Shown: positions 25,582 through 32,872 of the stretch, piece by piece
Layout: each line of letters begins with the position of its first letter
Position numbering within the stretch: position 1 is the stretch's first letter
Assembly (NCBI GenBank): GCA_003231975.1
Contig: QIKW01000192.1
Coordinates: forward strand, 1-33,875
DNA length: 33,875 nt
Origin: Acidimicrobiia bacterium
GTDB taxonomy: Bacteria; Actinomycetota; Acidimicrobiia; Acidimicrobiales; SZUA-35
Direction of reading: 5' to 3'
The notes under the pieces: model-generated
What the model was told of the DNA's origin: nothing
Databases searched by the model: none
What the model saw: the letters and a program-made list of their open reading frames with translations, nothing else
Position numbers and translations under genes: made by a program

Positions 25582-26102
25582 TCTTCACCCCAACCCGCCT
25601 TGATGGCGTTTTCCTGGTTGACCTGGAACCGCACGGAGACGACCGCGGCTTCTTTGCCAGATTCTACTGCGCAACCGAGTTTGCCGACATGGGCTTAACC
25701 GTTCCCAGCCAGCAGGGAAATGTCAGTTTTACCGCGGCGGCAGGCACCGTTCGGGGTATTCACTGGCAGGTCGGTGCGGCGGCAGAGGCAAAGTTCTTCC
25801 GTTGCATCAGCGGCGCCATCTATGACGTTGCGGTAGATGTCAGGCCGGATTCGCCCACCTACCTCCAGCACGTTGGGGTTGAACTGTCGGCAACGAACCG
25901 CCGAGCGCTCTACGTGCCGGAAGGATTCGGCCATGGCTACCAAACGCTGGCCGCGAACACCGAGGCCCTCTACTTGGTCAGCGCGGCGTACGCTCCGGAT
26001 GCAGAGCGCGGAATACGGCCAACCGATCCGAAACTCGCCATCGACTGGCCAATCGAAATCACGGAAGTGTCAGAGAAGGATCAGGGCTGGAAGGCACTTT
26101 GA
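25578..26102 (+). CDS. RmlC-like NDP-4-keto-sugar 3,5-epimerase
   Basis: This 174-residue cupin follows the dTDP-4-dehydrorhamnose 3,5-epimerase pattern. It has GDDRGFFARFY near 20-30, RGIHWQ with catalytic His62, Lys72, DVRPDSPTY, VPEGFGHGYQ and the active-site Tyr138 in SAAYAPDAERGI. The usual WNDP near 147-150 reads PTDP. RmlA, RmlB and RmlD are absent from the window, so its substrate is probably not dTDP-4-keto-6-deoxyglucose made here. A CDP- or UDP-linked keto sugar is possible given RfbF and the SDR. The gene overlaps ugd by 4 nt. Confidence 0.82.
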   Translation: MIFTPTRLDGVFLVDLEPHGDDRGFFARFYCATEFADMGLTVPSQQGNVSFTAAAGTVRGIHWQVGAAAEAKFFRCISGAIYDVAVDVRPDSPTYLQHVGVELSATNRRALYVPEGFGHGYQTLAANTEALYLVSAAYAPDAERGIRPTDPKLAIDWPIEITEVSEKDQGWKAL

Positions 26103-26134
26103 ACGGCCTGCTACACACGGATTGAGGGAACAAA

Positions 26135-27466
26135 GTGATCATCGTCGACACCGCGTTGAAGAAGCGAGAACAAGACGGCAAGCCGGTGCGCCTGGCCGTC
26201 ACCGGCGCCGGGTTCATTAACCGGGGGATGAGCAACCGGATCATCAACTACACCCCTGGAATGGAACTCTCTGTCATTGTGAACCGCACCGCGGCCAACG
26301 CCATCCGCTGCTACGCAGAGGCCGGAATCCGCGACCCGGTTGAGGTAAAGACCACCTCAGAGCTTGTTTCGGCTATCCAGGCCGGCCGCTTTGCATACAC
26401 CGACGACTACGCCGTTGCCACATCGTGTGAGCTGATAGACGTGCTGGTTGAGGGCACGGGAACCATCCACTACGCGGCCCCAATTGTTGAAGCCGCAATT
26501 GCTGGCGGCCAACACGTTGTGATGCTCAACGCCGAGCTTGACGGCCTGATCGGCCCGATCCTTCACAAACAGGCCCAAGCCGCCGGTGTGATCTACACAG
26601 GCTGTGACGGAGACCAGCCTGGTGTACAGATGAACCTTCTTCGCTTCGTGGAGGGAATCGGCGCCCGCCCGCTGGTGGCAGGCAACATCAAGGGAATGCT
26701 CGACTACTACCGGACACCTGAAACTCAGGCCAGCTTCGCCGCTGTCTGGGGCCAAACTCCCGAGATGGTCACCAGCTTCGCCGACGGCACCAAAATTGCC
26801 TTTGAACAGGCAGTGGTCGCCAACGCCACAGGTTTCACCGTTGCCAAGCGCGGAATGATCGGCCCCGAATTCGACGGGTTCATAGACGACGCTGTCAAGT
26901 TCTATGACCTCGACATGCTGGAGGAGAAGGGCGGAATCGTCGACTACATCGTTGGCACCAAGCCCAGCCCAGGGGTCTATGTTTTCGCGGTTCACGACGA
27001 CCCCCAACAACACATCTACCTCAAGTACGGCAAGCTGGGAGACGGCCCTCTCTACTCGTTCTATGTGCCATACCACCTCTGCCACTTCGAGGTCCCGAAC
27101 GCAGCAGCCAGAGCCGTGCTGTTCAACGATGCGACCATCGAACCAACCCATGGGCCCCAGGTCGATGTAATCGCCATCGCCAAATCTGCCTTGAATGCAG
27201 GCACCACCCTCGACGGCCTGGGAGGGTTCCACACGTATGGATTGTGCGAGACCCACCAGGTCACACGATCAGATGGACTTCTCACAATGGGCCAGGCCGA
27301 GGGCTGCACCCTCGTCAACAATGTGGCAAAGGACCAAGCGCTAACCCTGGCCGACGTCACCATGCCCAAGGGCCGCAGGGTCGACCAGCTCAGAGCCGAA
27401 CAAGACGCGTCTCTTTTGATTGGTTCGGCTGTCGCCTCACCGGCTTCGCCGGATCCGGGTCGTTAG
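26135..27466 (+). CDS. Homoserine-dehydrogenase-like NAD(P)-binding oxidoreductase, SAF-domain type
   Basis: This 443-residue protein has a Rossmann motif VTGAGFINRG near 22-31 and a central region with HVVMLNAELD and TGCDGDQPG. The C-terminal part (from about 350, near GTTLDGLGGFHTYG) resembles the SAF region of COG4091-type proteins. That group often sits beside RfbF and RmlC-like genes in surface-polysaccharide clusters; its reaction is not settled. GTG 26135 has a good GAGGGA ribosome-binding site. The last codons (GSAVASPASPDPGR) contain a DNA hairpin and a palindrome that belong to the adjacent repeat region, so the C-terminus may have been rewritten by it. Confidence 0.7.
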   Translation: MIIVDTALKKREQDGKPVRLAVTGAGFINRGMSNRIINYTPGMELSVIVNRTAANAIRCYAEAGIRDPVEVKTTSELVSAIQAGRFAYTDDYAVATSCELIDVLVEGTGTIHYAAPIVEAAIAGGQHVVMLNAELDGLIGPILHKQAQAAGVIYTGCDGDQPGVQMNLLRFVEGIGARPLVAGNIKGMLDYYRTPETQASFAAVWGQTPEMVTSFADGTKIAFEQAVVANATGFTVAKRGMIGPEFDGFIDDAVKFYDLDMLEEKGGIVDYIVGTKPSPGVYVFAVHDDPQQHIYLKYGKLGDGPLYSFYVPYHLCHFEVPNAAARAVLFNDATIEPTHGPQVDVIAIAKSALNAGTTLDGLGGFHTYGLCETHQVTRSDGLLTMGQAEGCTLVNNVAKDQALTLADVTMPKGRRVDQLRAEQDASLLIGSAVASPASPDPGR

Positions 27467-27647
27467 GTTCCCGCTGGTCGCCGATGGCGACCACGCGTAA
27501 CTGAGTCGGGGCGAGTTTTGGAGCGGAGCGAGAAAGACTCGGGAAGAGATGAGGCCGTTAGGCCGAGGAACGGCGATTGCTACCGCAGACCCGGCTCCGG
27601 CGAACCAGGTCAATAGCTCAAAGCTGGTCGCCGATGGCGACCACGCG
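27440..27647. repeat. Hairpin-rich repeat region with a 25-bp direct repeat
   Basis: A 25-bp sequence beginning GCTGGTCGCCGATGGC occurs exactly at 27473-27497 and 27623-27647, 150 bp apart. Each copy contains a perfect 8-bp stem with a GAT loop. Within or near the unit are a 5-bp stem with TTC loop (27440-27452), the palindrome CCGGATCCGG (27449-27458), a GGCC-GTTA-GGCC stem (27553-27564) and GAGTC/GACTC arms. The first hairpin lies inside the 3' end of the preceding coding region. Like the array at 1-130, each 8-bp or 7-bp stem is followed by CACGCG in several copies. No convincing gene is present in this gap (27467-27731). Confidence 0.75.
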
Positions 27648-27731
27648 ATACAGCAAGAGATCATCGGGAAAGCCAAAACGCCTCAGAATTGGCGTCGGCA
27701 ACCTCCGTCATCGATGGGCTGATCCGCCCTT

Positions 27732-29819
27732 TTGACCGCTCTGCGCACCGCCTGGCCGCTCTTGGTAGCTAACCTGGTCTCGGTGCGAACACCAAATTCA
27801 TCCGGCGGGAGAAGCCTGCGGTTGCTCGCTGGCTCGTCTTCGTTGGGGCGCCGCGTGGCAGCGCGCCTCTTGACCTCTGGTTACACCGGCCTTGAGGACG
27901 CTGTTGACCGGCTCCTCTCAAAGCCCCCGTCGATTGTGTCAGTAGATGTCTTCGACACTGTTGTAATGCGGCCCGTGCTAGGAGAGCCGTCATGGCTCCT
28001 GGCAATGACGAATACCGTGCTTGGGCCAAACTACGAAGCCGAGGCGCAGGCTCTTGTTCACCAGAGAACGGGCCATGTCAACGGCGAGGCGCCCTCGATA
28101 TTCGACATCTACAAGCAGTCCGGTTTGACCGAAGGGCAACGCTTGAAAGCTGAGGACGAAATTTCGTTCGAGCTTGAAAACGTTCGGGCCGTCCCCGGCG
28201 CTGCTGCCCAACTTGACCGGCTGCGCCAGGCCGGGGTTGCGGTCCAATTCACCTCCGATATGCACTTGTCAAGTGAAACGCTCACCAAACTGCTCGACGG
28301 CCTCGGTTTGCTTGACCCCGCCGATGTGGTGAGTTCGTCCTCTGACCACGGAGTTTCGAAATCCTCTGGTGAGCTCTTCGAACGCCTCTTCAGTCATCTC
28401 CCAAACAGGGGAGACGCAATTGCCCACATCGGAGACAACCCTTGGAGCGATGGAGCGCAGGCTCTGCGCCACGGATTGCGGTGTGAGGTTGTGCGCTCTG
28501 CAACCGGCACGCGGTATGAGAAGGCAATGGCCAAGGGAATTCAGGTCAGCGGCTCAGCGATTGCCGGAGCCGCCCGCTCGGCGCGTCTCAGCGGAGATTT
28601 CGCCTCTTCGGATCAGCAGCAGCTGTTCGAGTTGGGCACTCAGGTTCCCGGTCAGTGTTTTCTCGCGTTCTTGTTGTGGGTTCGAGAGCAGTGCGAAGAA
28701 GAGGGGATTCGACGGATCGTCTTTCTCAGTCGCGACGGAGAACTTCCTCTGCGAATGGCCGAGGCCATGCCTGCCGATCACTGGGAAGGCTTTGAGCTGT
28801 CCTACCTTCACTGCGCCAGACGAGTGTGGCAGCACGCCGCAGTGCGTTCGGTTGGTATCGAGCGATGGATTACCGCAGGCACCAGAAACGACACCTCTTT
28901 CATTCATCACTACCGGCATGAGATTCCGTTCAGCTCGCTACTGAATCGGATCGGTTTGACCCCCGATGATCTTTCGCCCTCTGGCGAGCTGGCAAGCCTC
29001 GATCCTGATGCTCCCCTTCCTAGTTCACACGTTGAAAGCTGGGAAGCACTCCTGGGAGATACTGCTGTCCGGCAGTTGATTCTGGAACGTGCGGTGCCGA
29101 AGGAAGCGACGCTGCTGGAATACCTCAAACAAGAAAGATTGGTCGATGATCGGCTGGCGTTTGTGGACGTTGGCTGGCGGGGCCAGTTGGCTTGGATGGT
29201 TTCCAGTCTGGTGAAGTCTGCTGGTGGCCAAGAACCCTTGCATCTCCACTTCGGGGGAGACCACGTTTCCTCAGCCGATGATAGTCGGGCGTGGATCAGG
29301 CGTTTCGCCCTTGATGACAGCCTGTATCCCCACCCCATTGCCCAGCCTGTCGCTTGCGTTGAGGTCTTTACCGGCTCAGGCAAGGCCCGGTTGGTTGACT
29401 ACGTTGCCGCTCCAAGTGGGGTGATTAGCCCCGTTTTTGACAGGCACGTCCCTGCAATCGACTCGCCAGCCAGACAAACTGTTTGGGACGGAGCAATTAC
29501 GGTTGCTGCGGTTTTTCCGTCGCGGGCTCTGATTCGCCAGTGGGGCGCCGAAGATCATCTTTTGGTTCATGAAACCCGCAAGGTGCTCTCGGATTTTTGG
29601 AATCGGCCAGACCGAGCCGAGGTTCGAGGCCTTCAGCACCTGTTTGTTGAGGCTGACGACGTTGGCGACTCCATCGGCGACTTCATCGCTCCGTACACCC
29701 TGAGTGAGGCTTTTGGGGAGAAGGGCGGGCGCAGAAAGTGGGGGCCGGGGTCACTTGAGGTTACTTGGAGGCCGTTTCGCGACATTCTCAGGATCTATTT
29801 CCGTATTCGCGACCGCTGA
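27732..29819 (+). CDS. Large HAD-superfamily hydrolase-like protein (COG5610-type)
   Basis: This 695-residue protein has an N-terminal HAD domain: motif I SVDVFDT (Asp72, Asp75), motif II TSDMHLS (174-180), a motif III Lys210, and motif IV HIGDNPWSDG (232-241). In motif I the position of the usual second catalytic acid is Phe, as in COG5610 proteins, so classical phosphatase activity is not assured. The second half has VFLSRDGELP and VDVGWRGQL, also seen in that group. Related proteins are found in capsule clusters near glycosyltransferases; the role is unknown. The start is uncertain: TTG 27732 has no ribosome-binding site, and GTG 27783 is an alternative. Confidence 0.65.
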   Translation: MTALRTAWPLLVANLVSVRTPNSSGGRSLRLLAGSSSLGRRVAARLLTSGYTGLEDAVDRLLSKPPSIVSVDVFDTVVMRPVLGEPSWLLAMTNTVLGPNYEAEAQALVHQRTGHVNGEAPSIFDIYKQSGLTEGQRLKAEDEISFELENVRAVPGAAAQLDRLRQAGVAVQFTSDMHLSSETLTKLLDGLGLLDPADVVSSSSDHGVSKSSGELFERLFSHLPNRGDAIAHIGDNPWSDGAQALRHGLRCEVVRSATGTRYEKAMAKGIQVSGSAIAGAARSARLSGDFASSDQQQLFELGTQVPGQCFLAFLLWVREQCEEEGIRRIVFLSRDGELPLRMAEAMPADHWEGFELSYLHCARRVWQHAAVRSVGIERWITAGTRNDTSFIHHYRHEIPFSSLLNRIGLTPDDLSPSGELASLDPDAPLPSSHVESWEALLGDTAVRQLILERAVPKEATLLEYLKQERLVDDRLAFVDVGWRGQLAWMVSSLVKSAGGQEPLHLHFGGDHVSSADDSRAWIRRFALDDSLYPHPIAQPVACVEVFTGSGKARLVDYVAAPSGVISPVFDRHVPAIDSPARQTVWDGAITVAAVFPSRALIRQWGAEDHLLVHETRKVLSDFWNRPDRAEVRGLQHLFVEADDVGDSIGDFIAPYTLSEAFGEKGGRRKWGPGSLEVTWRPFRDILRIYFRIRDR

Positions 29820-29889
29820 CGCCGTCTTGGTAACCTTTGCCCGCTGAGCGAGATTGGTGGCCAAAACCGGCTAGTATCTACCGGAAGTT
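29820..29889 (+). promoter_or_regulatory. Possible promoter before the second Wzc-like gene
   Basis: The 70-bp gap contains CTAGTATCTA with a -10-like TAGTAT at 29872-29877, but no -35 at the right distance. Transcription would start about 6 nt before the GTG at 29890, or about 40 nt before a TTG at 29923 with a good ribosome-binding site. The call rests only on the -10-like hexamer. Confidence 0.2.
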
Positions 29890-31608
29890 GTGGGGCTTCT
29901 CGCAAACCCCGAGGAGCGAGCGTTGCAAGAAGAGTTTTCTTCTGAAACTGGCCAAGTTGCACGGCTGGAGGATTACCTCCGGGCAATTAAGTCGCGCCCA
30001 ATACTAGTACTGGCCCTGCCTTTGCTGTTTGGACTCGGCACCTGGCTGGCTGCCGAGTCACGAGTTGAGACCTACTCAGCCAGTGGGTCCTTGGCCCTTG
30101 GCCCTTCCCCAGTCGGCGCTGTAAACGCCAACTTGGCCAGACCGGTGGAAGAGCGCGAAAGCGAAGTGGTGCAATCCAATGCCGTAGCCGCCGAGGTAGC
30201 GGAAGACCTTGGCCTTGGCACAGATGGCTCGGAATTGCTGAAGAACCTCACGGTTCAGTTCGTGCCAGGGTCTGAGGTTCTGAGCTTGTCTTATGTGGGC
30301 ACAGAACCTCAGGAGTCTGCCGACGTTGTAAATGGTTTCTCCCAGTCCTACACCCAGATGAGAGAGGCACAGGCTGATCAGTTCTACACAGCCCAACTTG
30401 AAGTCCTCGAAAGCCAGCTAACAGAGATTCGGGCCGAGGTGGCCGAATTGGACCGCAATGTGCAGACCCTGGACCGGGAACGCCTGGCTATCTTGGCCCT
30501 CGAGCCAGAGTTTCGGGAAGCTCTCCCCAACGCAAATCTGGTACTGGCCGAAGCAAGGGCGGCGCGGGTCGAGCGCAACAGAGTCCTAACGGTAATGGAG
30601 GACTCCAAGCGCACCCTTACGCTCACGGCTCAGACCCGCCAAGCAACAGCAACGGTTCTCAGATCCGCCACTCCAGCCGAGGCCCCAAGCGGAGTTTCCT
30701 CGCTGCTGCTGGCCATCGGGGGAGCGCTGCTTGGATTGGTAGCCGGAATAGCGGCAGCTTTCCTGTGGGAGCGGCTTGATAACCGGGCGAAGGGCAGCGC
30801 TGAGGTGTCGGCGGTGCTCGGGGCCCCGATTCTGGGCGAGGTGCCGTCGTTCTCACGTCAGCGTCGACTGGGCCCGGCGGCCTTGATCATGCTTTCAGAT
30901 CAGGGATCCCAACGGGTCCACTTCGCCAAAGAGGCATACCGGCGCCTACGTTCTGTTCTCCAGTTCGCATCTTTGGACCGCGAAGACAGCGAGGGCGGTT
31001 TCCTGGCGGCTGTAACCAGCGCCCATCCAAGCGAAGGCAAAAGCGTTACTGCGGCAAACCTCGCGGTAGCGCTAGCTCAGGCAGGCAAGGTGGTTGTTCT
31101 GGTCTCGGCCGACATGCGAAGGCCAACCATCGAGATGCTTTTTGGAATCGGAATCCAAGACGATGGGCTCTCAACTGTTCTGGCAGGCGGCCGCACCGAT
31201 CTTCAGCTACTCGATACTTCCGTTGACCGGCTCTTCATCCTGCCTGCCGGCCCCGCACCGGCCAATCCGGCAGAATTGCTGGCATCGGGAAGGCTTGAGC
31301 CGGTACTGGATCAGCTGCGGTCCTCTGCTGACTTTGTTGTGGTTGACACCCCGCCCGTGTTGAGCGTGGCCGATGCCCTCGTTATTGGCGCAGCGGTAGA
31401 CGGAACCCTACTTGTGGTTGATGCCCAACGCACAGACTCACCAGACCTCTGGCAAGCCCGGTCAGAACTCAGCAGGGCCGGAATCAATGTCATAGGCGGA
31501 ATCCTGAATCGCACGCGCCACCGCTCGTCGTTCCTGTCGCGAAAGAACCAATATGCATACGCGAACGCAGCCCAACCCACCGAGAGCCCTAAAGAAGTCG
31601 CCGTTTAG
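29890..31608 (+). CDS. Wzc/CapAB-like chain-length and tyrosine-kinase-type protein
   Basis: This 572-residue protein has a Wzz domain between two membrane helices (near 38-56 and near 270-295). A cytoplasmic P-loop domain of the BY-kinase type follows. Walker A is intact: SAHPSEGKS, with Lys384. Walker A' is VLVSADMRRP, with Ser at the first acidic position, and Walker B is FVVVDTPPVL. The short tail ends in NQYAYANAAQ, with only two tyrosines, instead of a full Tyr cluster. It probably controls chain length of the polymer with the Wzy encoded next. GTG 29890 is listed, but TTG 29923 has a better GAGGAG ribosome-binding site 6 nt away and may be the real start. Confidence 0.82.
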   Translation: MGLLANPEERALQEEFSSETGQVARLEDYLRAIKSRPILVLALPLLFGLGTWLAAESRVETYSASGSLALGPSPVGAVNANLARPVEERESEVVQSNAVAAEVAEDLGLGTDGSELLKNLTVQFVPGSEVLSLSYVGTEPQESADVVNGFSQSYTQMREAQADQFYTAQLEVLESQLTEIRAEVAELDRNVQTLDRERLAILALEPEFREALPNANLVLAEARAARVERNRVLTVMEDSKRTLTLTAQTRQATATVLRSATPAEAPSGVSSLLLAIGGALLGLVAGIAAAFLWERLDNRAKGSAEVSAVLGAPILGEVPSFSRQRRLGPAALIMLSDQGSQRVHFAKEAYRRLRSVLQFASLDREDSEGGFLAAVTSAHPSEGKSVTAANLAVALAQAGKVVVLVSADMRRPTIEMLFGIGIQDDGLSTVLAGGRTDLQLLDTSVDRLFILPAGPAPANPAELLASGRLEPVLDQLRSSADFVVVDTPPVLSVADALVIGAAVDGTLLVVDAQRTDSPDLWQARSELSRAGINVIGGILNRTRHRSSFLSRKNQYAYANAAQPTESPKEVAV

Positions 31609-32872
31609 TCTCACTTCGGTCTGGCGCCGTGAACCGCCCAATCGAATGGAGCGGGCGATTGTCATCGCGTTCTTGTTCATCAACCAGTTTGGAACGCCAG
31701 TCAACTGGTTTCGTCAGTTCACCGGCCTCGGTTCGGGAGGCGGCTCGAACCCCATCCTGGTAGGAGGCAGCCTGCTGCTGGTGCTCCTTTTCCTGCCATC
31801 GCTGATCGGTCGAGGGGATCGGGTGATCAAGATGCTGCACAATGCCCCCTTTCTCTTCGCGTTCTTGGGCCTCGTTCTTGTTTCGTTCATGTGGTCTGAC
31901 TTCACCAGCATCACCCTGGTAGACACTTTGAATCTGATGGTGCTGTCCGTCTTTGGGCTAATACTTGCTGTCCGCTTCACTATTCGAGAATTTCTCAGCA
32001 CCTTTTCGATAGCTCTGGGGGTTGGCCTAGTTATGAGTCTGCTCTGGGTAGTTGCCCTTCCCCGGTTTGGTACAACACCGGCGGGTTGGTCGGGCCTTGG
32101 GGTTGGGAAGAACGATCTCGGTAACGACGGTGTTATCGGAGCCCTGGTTCTGTTGTTGACAGCCAGAATCCTCCCGAGATGGCGCCACGCCCTCTACTTG
32201 GGCGGAATTGTCGCGCTGGTTCTGTTGGTTGGCTCGCAGAGCAAGACATCCCTGGCTGCAGGCATGCTGACCTTGGGTTCACTAGTGATATTTCAGGCCT
32301 TCAGATCTCGCCGCACCCTGTTCGGGGCCGTTGCTCTTACTTTGACGTCCGCCACCATCGTTGCCTTCCTTTTCGTAACGGCCAACATCTCCTTGTTGGC
32401 GGGCTACTTGGAGAAAGACGCCAGCCTGTCTGGGCGTACAACCATGTGGCCGCTGGTTGTCGACGCCATTGCCAGCAGACCGATTTTGGGTTTTGGCTAC
32501 GGCGGCTATTGGAACGGCTACTTCAGCCCCTCCTTCAGGGTGCTGGTTGAAAACACGTGGATGCCCAACCACGCTCACAATGCAATACTTGAGATTGCCC
32601 TTGATCTTGGGCTAGTCGGCGTAGTTCTGTTCCTGCTGGTAAACGCCGGAGCGATTGCTCGTGGCGTCCACTTCATCCAGAGAATCCCGGGGCCCGCTGG
32701 CCTGTTCCCCCTGGCATACCTAACCCTGGCCGTGATGGTCTCAACCACTGAGTCTGGCCCAATTGAGCAACGAACTGGTTGGGTTGTGTTTGTGTTCGTT
32801 GTTCTTACCTTGGCTGGCAGCGACGTTTCGGCCAAACACAAACTTGATCACTCCAAGGCCTTTTCGGGATAG
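31553..32872 (+). CDS. Wzy-type O-antigen polymerase/ligase family membrane protein
   Basis: This 439-residue polytopic protein has about 10-11 hydrophobic segments and the Wzy_C pattern. It has GKNDLGN near 185, GSQSKTSLA near 227-235, LSGRTTMW near 292-299, GFGYGGYW near 313-320 and NHAHNAILEIALDLG near 339-353. It shares motif order with the polymerase at 5731 but is clearly divergent from it. Expected function is polymerisation of flipped repeat units on the outside of the membrane. The ATG at 31553 gives a 56-nt overlap with the Wzc-like gene; ATG 31646 would remove it. Its 3' end overlaps the convergent flippase gene by 25 nt. Confidence 0.82.
   Translation: MHTRTQPNPPRALKKSPFSLTSVWRREPPNRMERAIVIAFLFINQFGTPVNWFRQFTGLGSGGGSNPILVGGSLLLVLLFLPSLIGRGDRVIKMLHNAPFLFAFLGLVLVSFMWSDFTSITLVDTLNLMVLSVFGLILAVRFTIREFLSTFSIALGVGLVMSLLWVVALPRFGTTPAGWSGLGVGKNDLGNDGVIGALVLLLTARILPRWRHALYLGGIVALVLLVGSQSKTSLAAGMLTLGSLVIFQAFRSRRTLFGAVALTLTSATIVAFLFVTANISLLAGYLEKDASLSGRTTMWPLVVDAIASRPILGFGYGGYWNGYFSPSFRVLVENTWMPNHAHNAILEIALDLGLVGVVLFLLVNAGAIARGVHFIQRIPGPAGLFPLAYLTLAVMVSTTESGPIEQRTGWVVFVFVVLTLAGSDVSAKHKLDHSKAFSG

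Noticed and set aside
27473-27647. Repeats considered as a CRISPR array
   Set aside because: There are only two copies, 150 bp apart, without regular spacers, and no cas genes are present.
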